Assembly: GCA_027718005.1 (NCBI GenBank)
Contig: JALLOP010000049.1
Coordinates: forward strand, 1 to 10,279
Length of the DNA stretch: 10,279 nt
Reading direction: 5' to 3'
DNA from: Patescibacteria group bacterium AH-259-L07
Lineage (GTDB): Bacteria; Patescibacteriota; Patescibacteriia; UBA2591; UBA6264
The translations under genes were made by a program, and so were the position numbers. Positions 5,336 to 10,279 of this stretch are shown here, piece after piece. The notes under the pieces are model-generated. The model saw only the letters and a list, made by a program, of their open reading frames with translations, was not told where the DNA came from and did not search any database. Positions within the stretch are counted from its first letter, which is position 1; each line of letters begins with the position of its first letter.

Positions 5336-5557
5336 ATGAGTCCAGATGAAAAAAAGATACTTTTCTTTATTCAAGAGAATGGCGATGAAAACGGTGAAGT
5401 ATCCCAAGGAAAAATATGCAGGCAATTTAATATTTCCGGCGGCTATCGGGACCTGGTCCTCAATCCCCTCAAGGCCAAGGGAATTGTAAAGAAACGTCAT
5501 ATTATGTGGAGCCTTACCAAAAAAGGCGAAGATAGTCTTGCTATATATAAAAAATGA
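5336..5557 (+). CDS. Small winged-helix DNA-binding protein (73 aa)
   Basis: The ATG at 5336 is chosen because AAGGAGAG lies just upstream; an earlier in-frame ATG at 5306 has no such signal. The 73 residues read as one winged helix: helix 1 DEKKILFFIQ, then VSQGKICRQFNI, recognition helix around GGYRDLVLNPLKAKG, and a wing from IVKKRHIMWSLTKKGEDSL. This layout is typical of small MarR/ArsR-like or PhiH1-like transcription factors; I cannot name the family. It has the strongest promoter in the window and sits centrally among genes sharing the same upstream box, so it could be an autoregulated repressor of the cluster. That role is inference. It ends in TGA, which argues for the standard code. 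Confidence 0.8.
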   Translation: MSPDEKKILFFIQENGDENGEVSQGKICRQFNISGGYRDLVLNPLKAKGIVKKRHIMWSLTKKGEDSLAIYKK

Positions 5558-5600
5558 CGCAAAAAGAAAACTAAAGAAATTGTATGCTTTCCTGATTCTA

Positions 5601-5633
5601 AAAATCCCTTTTGGGTAAACCAAGAGGGATTTT
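5601..5633. terminator. Terminator of the winged-helix gene
   Basis: AAAATCCCTTTT (5601-5612) pairs with AAGAGGGATTTT (5622-5633), allowing one G-U pair, around GGGTAAACC, and is followed by ATTTTTC. The loop is the same as in the terminator at 4179-4213. Confidence 0.85.
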
Positions 5634-5670
5634 ATTTTTCTCTTTTTATGAGCAGAAAATTGAGCAGATT

Positions 5671-5769
5671 TTACTGAGTCTTTGGAAGCTTGAGTTCAAG
5701 GACGCCATTTTTGCAAGAGAGGCTAGCTTGCTCAACATAACATGTGTCGAAGTCAAACCTCAACAGATT
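5671..5769 (-). pseudogene. Relic of an Hsp20 alpha-crystallin C-terminus
   Basis: Read leftward, 32 codons between an in-frame TGA (5770-5772) and TAA (5671-5673) end in CKNGVLELKLPKTQ. KNGVLELKLPK is the characteristic final strand motif of alpha-crystallin domains, matching KNGILKVSFEK and KNGILRIKIQK in the two intact Hsp20 proteins nearby. An upstream VEQASLSCK fits the preceding strand. No start codon, ribosome binding site or N-terminal domain is present, so it is a decayed fragment. It lies just beyond the terminator of the zinc-ribbon Hsp20, suggesting a former tandem Hsp20 gene. Confidence 0.6.
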
Positions 5770-5786
5770 TCAGGGATCAATAAACT

Positions 5787-5822
5787 AAAAGGGTAAGTTA
5801 CGCAAGGTTTACTTACCCTTTT
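5787..5822. terminator. Terminator of zinc-ribbon Hsp20, copy of the parB terminator
   Basis: AAAAGGGTAAGT (5787-5798) pairs with ACTTACCCTTTT (5811-5822) around TACGCAAGGTTT, identical in stem and loop to 2592-2629. The right arm contains the Hsp20 stop codon and its last codons. Confidence 0.85.
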
Positions 5823-6402
5823 TCTCTTTCGTAGTAGGGGATTTTATTTTTTCGAACGAGACTTTCAAGATACCATTTTTAAGAAATCTGGTGAACCCTT
5901 GTCCAACTGAATCAGGCAAAGGAATTGACTTTTCATATTTTCTATTAACCCTCGTGGCTTTAATAATCAGGCATCCATTTTCGATGGCAACAGAAATACC
6001 TTCGTCATCCACGCCAGGTAATTCAATAGTAACGAGCACTTCATTTTCTTCATCATAAATATCACTGATCGGCTCTTGAACACCATCACCTGCTGAATCT
6101 TTTTGTTTTGGAGTTTCAAACTCGATCACTCCGTCCCACGACCCTCTACCGTCTGACCATGGAGTAGCACCTTTAATGTTTGAGATCCCAATTCCTCGTC
6201 CTTGAGTTCTGAATCTCATTGAATCTATGCTTCCCCGAAAACGGACCGAAGGTCCAGCGCTCGGAATTCCGAGTTCTCTTCCACACTTTGTACACTTTAA
6301 TTTAGTGCCGAAATCGCGCAACCAACGCGATATTCCTTTTTCCCAGCAAACTTTACAGCGCATGTTTGTTATGAGAGGCGTTTTATTATCTTCTTCAGGC
6401 AT
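5809..6402 (-). CDS. Zinc-ribbon Hsp20 small heat-shock protein (197 aa)
   Basis: Small heat-shock proteins hold unfolding proteins without ATP. The C-terminal alpha-crystallin domain spans about 110-186: EPISDIYDEENEVLVTIELPG (first strands, split here as EPISDIYDEEN and EVLVTIELPG), CLIIKAT, a KYEKSIPLP segment (155-163) and KNGILKVSFEK (175-185). The N-terminus is unusual: cysteines 16, 19, 37 and 40 form a CxxC-x17-CxxC zinc ribbon, then a Gly/Arg-rich linker (about 45-95). The start at 6402 lies 8 nt from AAGGAGG. That ribosome binding site and the stop codon before the gene are left over from the end of a 232-aa-type paralogue gene. The promoter is a near-exact copy of that gene's promoter plus a DnaA-box-like site. 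A zinc ribbon on Hsp20 is not standard and may give DNA, RNA or protein targeting. Confidence 0.88.
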   Translation of the reverse strand: MPEEDNKTPLITNMRCKVCWEKGISRWLRDFGTKLKCTKCGRELGIPSAGPSVRFRGSIDSMRFRTQGRGIGISNIKGATPWSDGRGSWDGVIEFETPKQKDSAGDGVQEPISDIYDEENEVLVTIELPGVDDEGISVAIENGCLIIKATRVNRKYEKSIPLPDSVGQGFTRFLKNGILKVSFEKIKSPTTKEKKGK

Positions 6403-6403
6403 T

Positions 6404-6442
6404 TTATTGTCCTCCTTGTAGATAAACTACTTTAATATCTGA
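6404..6442 (-). pseudogene. C-terminal scar of a lost paralogue gene in the Hsp20 leader
   Basis: Read leftward, the leader encodes SDIKVVYLQGGQ and a stop. This matches the last 12 residues of the 232-aa protein (SDIKVIYLQGGQ) with one change and similar DNA. It is joined directly to the duplicated promoter leader at about 6438-6442, where CAGA/TGA is shared. The body of the gene is missing, and its AAGGAGG (6411-6417) now serves Hsp20. Confidence 0.75.
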
Positions 6443-6494
6443 AACGAACGTTTTCCTTATATCTAATAATAAACAATTTTTTAATTGTTGTCAA
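6438..6494. repeat. Duplicated promoter cassette, copy 2
   Basis: This 57-bp stretch is identical to 5045-5101 except at one base in the -10/-35 spacer. Beyond the -35 end the two diverge: a TTATCCACA box here, tandem repeats there. Confidence 0.9.
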
Positions 6495-6512
6495 GGCGGT
6501 GGATGTGGATAA
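6466..6512 (-). promoter_or_regulatory. Promoter of zinc-ribbon Hsp20 with exact DnaA box
   Basis: Read leftward: TTATCCACA (6504-6512), 9 bp, TTGACA (6489-6494), 17 bp, TATTAT (6466-6471). Confidence 0.8.
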
Positions 6513-6520
6513 CAGTGGAC

Positions 6521-6550
6521 AAAAAAAGGGCCCTTTTTAGACCCTTTTCT
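6521..6550 (-). terminator. Terminator of the second Hsp20 gene
   Basis: A perfect AAAAAGGGCCCTTTTT palindrome (6523-6538) with a further CCCTTTT at about 6542-6548 can form alternative AAAGGG/CCCTTT hairpins ending in a T-run on the leftward strand. It starts 8 bp from the DnaA-box-like site of the next promoter. Confidence 0.75.
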
Positions 6551-6553
6551 ACG

Positions 6554-7207
6554 TTATTTCTTTTGAATTTTTATCCGCAAAATACCGTTCTTAAAAGAAG
6601 TTGTGAATTCCTGACTAACGGTTGCAGGCAAAGAAATTGACGTTTCATATTTCCTTTCCCCCGTTGTTTCAATGGTCAGATTTTTATCTTCCAGATTGAC
6701 AGAGATGTCTTTTTTGCTTATCCCGGGCAATTCAGCAGTAACGACCACTTCATTTTTTTCATCAAAAACATCAGTAATCGGTTCTTTAAGGGCAGGCTCT
6801 GATTCCTTTTTAGTTGTAACCACCGGCTTTGCCGTAAATGATTCTTTTGAGAAACCTGTACCTTCCGTTGATTCTCCAAATCTACGAACATTAGCAACGT
6901 TGCTGAAAACAGCTTTTTTGCCGCCGATCTCTATTTCTTGTACTCCTGAACCCTGGAGTTTTGTGACCAGATCGAATATGCTTTCTATAATAGTGCCCAC
7001 ACCGCCACCAATACTACCTATGTCGGGAGGTGCAAGATTGGTAAAGTCTCCGCCGGCATCAATGTCTATATATTTACTGAGATCTACACCTTCTTTTTTT
7101 AATTGGGCTAAATCCTTTTTTGTTTTTTCCGCTTGATCAGAAGGAACCTTTCCACTTTTAAGTAAATCTTCAAGCCATGCTAAAAGATCCTTTTTCTCGT
7201 TGCTCAT
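6554..7207 (-). CDS. Hsp20 small heat-shock protein with long novel N-terminus (217 aa)
   Basis: The alpha-crystallin domain occupies about residues 140-217: EPITDVFDEKNEVVVTAELPG is its start (EPITDVFDEKN then EVVVTAELPG), followed by KKDISVNLEDKNLTIET, RKYETSISLP and the closing KNGILRIKIQKK. The EPI.DVFDE...ELPG style resembles archaeal and gas-vesicle GvpH-like Hsp20 proteins more than the E. coli IbpA type. The first 140 residues are unusual: a lysine-rich helical part (1-45), a Gly-rich IGSIGGGVG segment (about 64-72), a helix, and a region with EIEIGGKKAVFSNV (about 91-104). I recognise none of these. There is no C-terminal I-x-I extension. The ATG follows AAGGAGA. It has its own promoter and ends in a terminator before the zinc-ribbon Hsp20. 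Confidence 0.88.
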   Translation of the reverse strand: MSNEKKDLLAWLEDLLKSGKVPSDQAEKTKKDLAQLKKEGVDLSKYIDIDAGGDFTNLAPPDIGSIGGGVGTIIESIFDLVTKLQGSGVQEIEIGGKKAVFSNVANVRRFGESTEGTGFSKESFTAKPVVTTKKESEPALKEPITDVFDEKNEVVVTAELPGISKKDISVNLEDKNLTIETTGERKYETSISLPATVSQEFTTSFKNGILRIKIQKK

Positions 7208-7243
7208 TTTTTTTCTCCTTTCTTGTTAAGAGCTACAAGTATA

Positions 7244-7299
7244 AAAATAACATAGATATAAATTTTGTCAACCCCGTTAGAAACAATGCCTGTGGATAA
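7244..7299 (-). promoter_or_regulatory. Promoter of the second Hsp20 with exact DnaA box
   Basis: Read leftward: TTATCCACA (7291-7299), 19 bp, TTGACA (7266-7271), 16 bp, TATTTT (7244-7249). The box is about one helical turn further from the -35 box than in the other four promoters. The -10 box is the weakest part. Confidence 0.65.
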
Positions 7300-7340
7300 C
7301 TAAACAAAGCTTATTCCCATAAAAAGGTTTACTCCGTTAT

Positions 7341-7349
7341 TGGGGATAA
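7341..7349 (-). promoter_or_regulatory. Second DnaA-box-like site (TTATCCCCA)
   Basis: Read leftward, TTATCCCCA, the same variant as at 3457-3465. It lies 41 bp upstream of the exact box, in the same orientation. Confidence 0.45.
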
Positions 7350-7359
7350 CTTATAGAAC

Positions 7360-7390
7360 AAAAAGCCTCCTTGTAGTAGGAAGCTTTTTT
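7360..7390 (-). terminator. Terminator of the CDC48 gene
   Basis: AAAAAGCCTCCT pairs with AGGAAGCTTTTT around a 6-nt loop with one mismatch. It lies about 25 bp beyond the CDC48 stop, with a T-run on the leftward strand. Confidence 0.8.
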
Positions 7391-7414
7391 ATAATTTGGC
7401 AACAATTTACAGTG

Positions 7415-9583
7415 CTATTGCTTCTTCGGATTCTTGAAAATTTTTTCCAGAGCCTCGTCAAAATGTTTCTGCCTAATCTTGAGCTTTTTCAGATTCTCTC
7501 TGGCGTCTTCAACTTCTGGGGATTTACCCAAATATTCTCGAGTAGCCGTCCTCACCGCTCCCTCGCAGACAGCTTCAATATCAGCTCCGGTTTTTCCCTC
7601 CATCTCTTCAGCAAGCCCCTTGAGATCAACGTCTTTAGCCAGAGGCTTATCGCGTGTATGAATCGTAAAGATTTCCACTCGTGCTTCATAATCAGGTATT
7701 GGCAGCTCTAACTGGATATCAAGACGGCCTGATCGAAGCAGAGCTGGTTCAATAATTTCTGGTCTGTTCGTTGCGCCAAGGACAGTGACTCCTTGCAAGA
7801 CTTCAATTCCGTCCATTTCAGTCAAAAGTTGGCTGACCACTTTTTGGGTTGCGCTGCCTGAAGCTTGTTCACTACGTTTAGGAGCAATAGCATCAATTTC
7901 ATCAAAGAAAAGGATGCAGGGCGCGTGCTGTTTTGCAGTTTTGAAAACCTCTTGCACGCCTCTTTCTGACTCTCCCGGGTATTTATTCATCACGTCAGGC
8001 CCTGTGACCGAGATAAAATTGATTCCGGATTCTTTGGCCATGGCTTTTGCTAACAGTGTTTTTCCTGTTCCTGGTTTACCAGATAGAAGAAATCCTTTCG
8101 GTTGCTTACCATGAGTGTGATCAAAAACAAAAGGATATTTTAACGGCCATTTAATAGTTTCTTCTAATAATTCTTTTGACTCAACGAGTCCGCCTATATC
8201 ATCCCATGAAACATCAGGCGTGTCAAGACCCCACTCTCGTAAGCCCGACGGATTAACATAATGAAGAGCTGTCATAAAGTGATCCCATGTTACTTCCATC
8301 GCAAGCAATTCTTCATCAGGGATTTTGGCTAAATCAAAATCAACATCCGGAATAAGAGTCCGTATCGCAGCCATGGCTGCTTCTCGACACAGTGCTTCGA
8401 GATCTGCTCCTGTATATCCATTCGTCTTCTTCTTTGCAAGCTTACCCACATCAACATCATCAGCTAACGGCATAGCTCGTGAGTGAATTTCAAGAATTTT
8501 GAATCTTCCCTTTGGAGAAGGAATGGGGATACATATTTCTCTATCAAATCTTCCCGGCCTTCTGAGTGCTGGGTCAAGAACATCAGGGATATTCGTGGCT
8601 GCAATAACGATAACGTCACCCCGATCTTTTAGTCCATCCATTAAGACTAAAAGTTGTGATACCACTCTTTTTTCAAGCTGTTTTTCTCCGCCCAAAGCTT
8701 CTCTTTTAGGGCCGATAGCGTCAAATTCGTCAATAAAAATTATGGCTGGAGCATTTGCTTCAGCTAGCTCAAAATATGCTCTCAATTTCGCTTCGCTTTC
8801 TCCGTAGTATTTGGCCATAATTTCAGGCCCGCTGAATTGTAAGAACTTCGCGCCGCTTTCGTGGGCTACTGCTCGAGCAATCAACGTTTTTCCACAGCCA
8901 GGCGGCCCATGAAGAAGAACTCCTTTCGGGGCATCAATACCCATTTGGTCAAATACTTTAGGATATTTTAAGGGAAGTTGGACCATTTCCCAGATGCGCT
9001 CGATCTGTTTATCTAATCCACCAATATCTTCATAAGACGTAATTTCACTTCCGACAGCTTTACCACCGCCTCTTATTTTTATTTTCGTCTTAGCATGAAC
9101 TCCTACTGGTCCTTCGGGGCGAGTTTTTACCACGGTAAAACCTTGAGAACGGGTTCCGGCGAGCGTAATTCCTAAGTGATCTCCTTTAATAAAACGCAAG
9201 GATTCTAGTTTACTCTTGAGATATCTGGTGCTTATCTTTTTAAGCGCTTCGGTTGGGCCCACAGGAGTAAGAACAACTTCATCTGCCAATTTATGAGAAA
9301 CTTTTCTGACCTCTACTTTCTCATTAAGGCCGGTTTGGGCATTTTCTCGGGTGAATTTATCTAACTGGATAATCCCTTTTCCTCGGTCTTTTATCTGAGT
9401 TTGGTGCACTTTATCAACGGTCGTTCTTTTACCTTTAATTTCTACTGTATCACCGGTTTCGACATTAATTCGTTTCATCTCGTCAGGGTCAATTCGGGCA
9501 ATTCCTCTCTCTATGTCTTTCTGTTGCAATACCTCGGCTACCTTAAGCGTTAGCTTCTTAACGGTCTTTTTTCGTTGTGCCAT
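7415..9583 (-). CDS. CDC48/VCP-type double AAA+ ATPase (722 aa)
   Basis: This is a hexameric unfoldase of the archaeal VAT / eukaryotic p97 class, which extracts or unfolds proteins by threading them through its pore. The N domain (about 10-110) has the CDC48 signature VAEVLQQKDIERGIARIDP and GDTVEIKGKR. D1 has Walker A GPPGCGKT (226-233), pore loop KYYGESE (259-265), Walker B IIFIDE (281-286), sensor N331 and arginines of RRPGR (341-345). D2 has Walker A GKPGTGKT (502-509), pore loop KYPGESE (534-540), Walker B ILFFDE (557-562) and arginines 617 and 620. Both sites keep the residues needed for ATP hydrolysis. The D2 P-loop has K where P is usual. The C-terminus (KNPKKQ) has no HbYX proteasome-docking motif. 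The ATG follows AAAGGAGG. The gene is probably co-regulated with the Hsp20 genes. Confidence 0.97.
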   Translation of the reverse strand: MAQRKKTVKKLTLKVAEVLQQKDIERGIARIDPDEMKRINVETGDTVEIKGKRTTVDKVHQTQIKDRGKGIIQLDKFTRENAQTGLNEKVEVRKVSHKLADEVVLTPVGPTEALKKISTRYLKSKLESLRFIKGDHLGITLAGTRSQGFTVVKTRPEGPVGVHAKTKIKIRGGGKAVGSEITSYEDIGGLDKQIERIWEMVQLPLKYPKVFDQMGIDAPKGVLLHGPPGCGKTLIARAVAHESGAKFLQFSGPEIMAKYYGESEAKLRAYFELAEANAPAIIFIDEFDAIGPKREALGGEKQLEKRVVSQLLVLMDGLKDRGDVIVIAATNIPDVLDPALRRPGRFDREICIPIPSPKGRFKILEIHSRAMPLADDVDVGKLAKKKTNGYTGADLEALCREAAMAAIRTLIPDVDFDLAKIPDEELLAMEVTWDHFMTALHYVNPSGLREWGLDTPDVSWDDIGGLVESKELLEETIKWPLKYPFVFDHTHGKQPKGFLLSGKPGTGKTLLAKAMAKESGINFISVTGPDVMNKYPGESERGVQEVFKTAKQHAPCILFFDEIDAIAPKRSEQASGSATQKVVSQLLTEMDGIEVLQGVTVLGATNRPEIIEPALLRSGRLDIQLELPIPDYEARVEIFTIHTRDKPLAKDVDLKGLAEEMEGKTGADIEAVCEGAVRTATREYLGKSPEVEDARENLKKLKIRQKHFDEALEKIFKNPKKQ

Positions 9584-9610
9584 TTTTTTTACCTCCTTTG
9601 TAAGGTTCTT

Positions 9611-9632
9611 TTATCCTTATTAATAAGGATAA
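9611..9632. promoter_or_regulatory. 22-bp perfect palindrome, likely operator of CDC48
   Basis: Each half is TTATCCTTATT read inward, and symmetry is perfect over 22 bp. It covers the -10 box and the expected start point of the CDC48 promoter, a classic repressor position. No second copy is seen in the window. Confidence 0.6.
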
Positions 9633-9671
9633 TTGATCTATATAATTTGTCAACCCCCCTGCTGTGGATAA
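9626..9671 (-). promoter_or_regulatory. CDC48 promoter with exact DnaA box
   Basis: Read leftward: TTATCCACA (9663-9671), 9 bp, TTGACA (9648-9653), 16 bp, TATCCT (9626-9631). Confidence 0.75.
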
Positions 9672-9686
9672 GTCAATAGCGTAGAT

Positions 9687-9738
9687 TTACTCTATTTTAG
9701 AGTAAAAAAGCCCCTAGCGATTTTCGCCCAGGGCTTTT
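9687..9738 (-). terminator. Terminator of the HELGH-motif gene, plus adjacent hairpin
   Basis: AAAAAGCCC (about 9705-9713) pairs with GGGCTTTT (9731-9738) around a loop with inner GCG/CGC pairing, followed on the leftward strand by T-rich sequence. A second 7-bp hairpin, TTACTCT/AGAGTAA (9687-9705), follows at once. Confidence 0.75.
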
Positions 9739-9749
9739 AAATATATAGA

Positions 9750-10193
9750 TTACTCTTTTTTCTTGATGTCATCGACTCTTTTGAACGAACGTTTCAACAT
9801 TCTTATTCTTATCCACCACGCGAGTGCAAACAGATAGCCGCGGAAAATAGTACAGAGTTCTCCAAGATAATAATCAGCCATCTGCCAGGGGTTATCTGAT
9901 GTAAGGGAAAATTTCTTGACCCCAGGATGAGTGAAACAATACCACTTAAGATAGAAATTAAAAAATGGCGTCCGATAACGACCTTGAGCATGGCCGAGTT
10001 CGTGCCAAAAAGCCTTTTCATCTCCACGAGGTACCCATATCAGACGATCTACCGGAAAGGTTCCTGCTGCTTCTCCCGGAGGAGCTTGTGCTACCCGCCA
10101 GTTATAGTAGGCCGCAATGTGCTCCATTTCATCCCAGCTCGGAGACCAGCCCTGTCGTGCCAGCCATACAAGTATAGAGCGAATTTTTTTCAT
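9750..10193 (-). CDS. HELGH-motif putative zinc protease-like protein (147 aa)
   Basis: HELGH at residues 64-68 (AFWHELGHAQGR) fits the HExxH zinc-binding motif of gluzincin-type metalloproteases and recalls the ImmA/IrrE (M78) family, though overall similarity is not obvious. E112 in YYLGELC, about 45 residues on, could be the third zinc ligand. The segment LGELCTIFRGYLFALAWWIRI (about 110-130; hydrophobic core FRGYLFALAWWI) may be a membrane-associated helix, followed by a basic tail. There is no signal peptide. The ATG at 10193 follows AGAGGA. It lies upstream of CDC48 on the same strand but is separated by its own terminator, so it is not in that operon. Substrate and role are unknown. 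Confidence 0.75.
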   Translation of the reverse strand: MKKIRSILVWLARQGWSPSWDEMEHIAAYYNWRVAQAPPGEAAGTFPVDRLIWVPRGDEKAFWHELGHAQGRYRTPFFNFYLKWYCFTHPGVKKFSLTSDNPWQMADYYLGELCTIFRGYLFALAWWIRIRMLKRSFKRVDDIKKKE

Positions 10194-10235
10194 TATTTCC
10201 TCTCTTTTTATGAAAAGAACCCTTTATTACTTTAG

Positions 10236-10264
10236 ATAATACCATAATTCAAAGAAAAAAACAA
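10236..10264 (-). promoter_or_regulatory. Possible promoter of the HELGH-motif gene
   Basis: Read leftward: TTGTTT (10259-10264), 17 bp, TATTAT (10236-10241). The -35 box is poor and no TTATCCACA-like site is seen before the window ends. Confidence 0.35.
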
Positions 10265-10279
10265 GCCCACTACAGCTTT

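Noticed and set aside
5301..5557. Recoded TGA (glycine), as in some candidate-phylum bacteria
   Set aside because: The winged-helix gene ends at TGA just before its terminator, and no gene here has an internal TGA.
5611..5796. 61-aa rightward open frame after the winged-helix gene
   Set aside because: It starts inside a terminator hairpin and is antisense to the Hsp20 relic; no start signal.
6672..7136. 154-aa rightward open frame
   Set aside because: Antisense shadow of the second Hsp20 gene; low-complexity Ser/Pro composition and no start signal.
9782..9797. GAACGAACGTTTC resembling the promoter-cassette motif
   Set aside because: It lies inside the coding region of the HELGH-motif gene and the match is short; probably chance.

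Overview
The window looks like a moderately AT-rich bacterial chromosome segment. Bacterial features are sigma-70 type promoters (one is exact TTGACA-N17-TATAAT), AGGAGG ribosome binding sites, intrinsic terminators, DnaA-box-like sites and a Soj/Spo0J-type ParA-ParB pair. It also carries an archaeal-style double-AAA CDC48 ATPase. Together with short proteins and intergenic CCCGCC-type hairpins, this would fit an uncultivated candidate-phyla (CPR/Patescibacteria-like) lineage. That assignment is inference; no phylogenetic marker is present.

Layout from left to right: a leftward two-gene operon of small membrane proteins (52 and 100 aa; the 52-aa gene is easy to miss because it is so short). 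A divergent promoter region with back-to-back -35 boxes. Rightward parA and parB, separated by a repeat-rich spacer with a very strong hairpin. Then three paralogues (223, 200 and 232 aa) of an uncharacterised family, alternating in strand; two carry an inserted four-cysteine zinc ribbon. A 377-bp gene-poor region (4960-5335) holds an AT-rich tract, three 12-bp tandem repeats, two DnaA-box-like sites and a 12-bp inverted repeat. It ends in a consensus promoter for a 73-aa winged-helix protein. The rest is leftward: an Hsp20 relic, a zinc-ribbon Hsp20, a second Hsp20 with a novel N-terminus, the CDC48 ATPase, and a small HELGH-motif protein.

Two observations tie the right two thirds together. 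First, five promoters share one layout: TTATCC(A/C)CA in the direction of transcription, then 9 bp (19 in one case) to TTGACA. They drive a family paralogue, the winged-helix protein, both Hsp20 genes and CDC48. This suggests a co-regulated proteostasis or stress set controlled by DnaA or by another factor reading the same site. Second, the segment has evolved by local duplication and deletion. The paralogue at 4261-4959 and the zinc-ribbon Hsp20 share an almost identical 57-bp promoter. The Hsp20 leader still encodes the last 12 residues of a paralogue, whose codons now supply the Hsp20 ribosome binding site. Hsp20 relics and re-used terminators mark the other joints. The simplest reading is an ancestral paralogue-Hsp20 operon, duplicated and then reduced in complementary ways.

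The uncharacterised family linked to Hsp20 and CDC48 is the best candidate here for an undescribed system. Its biochemical function cannot be read from the sequence.
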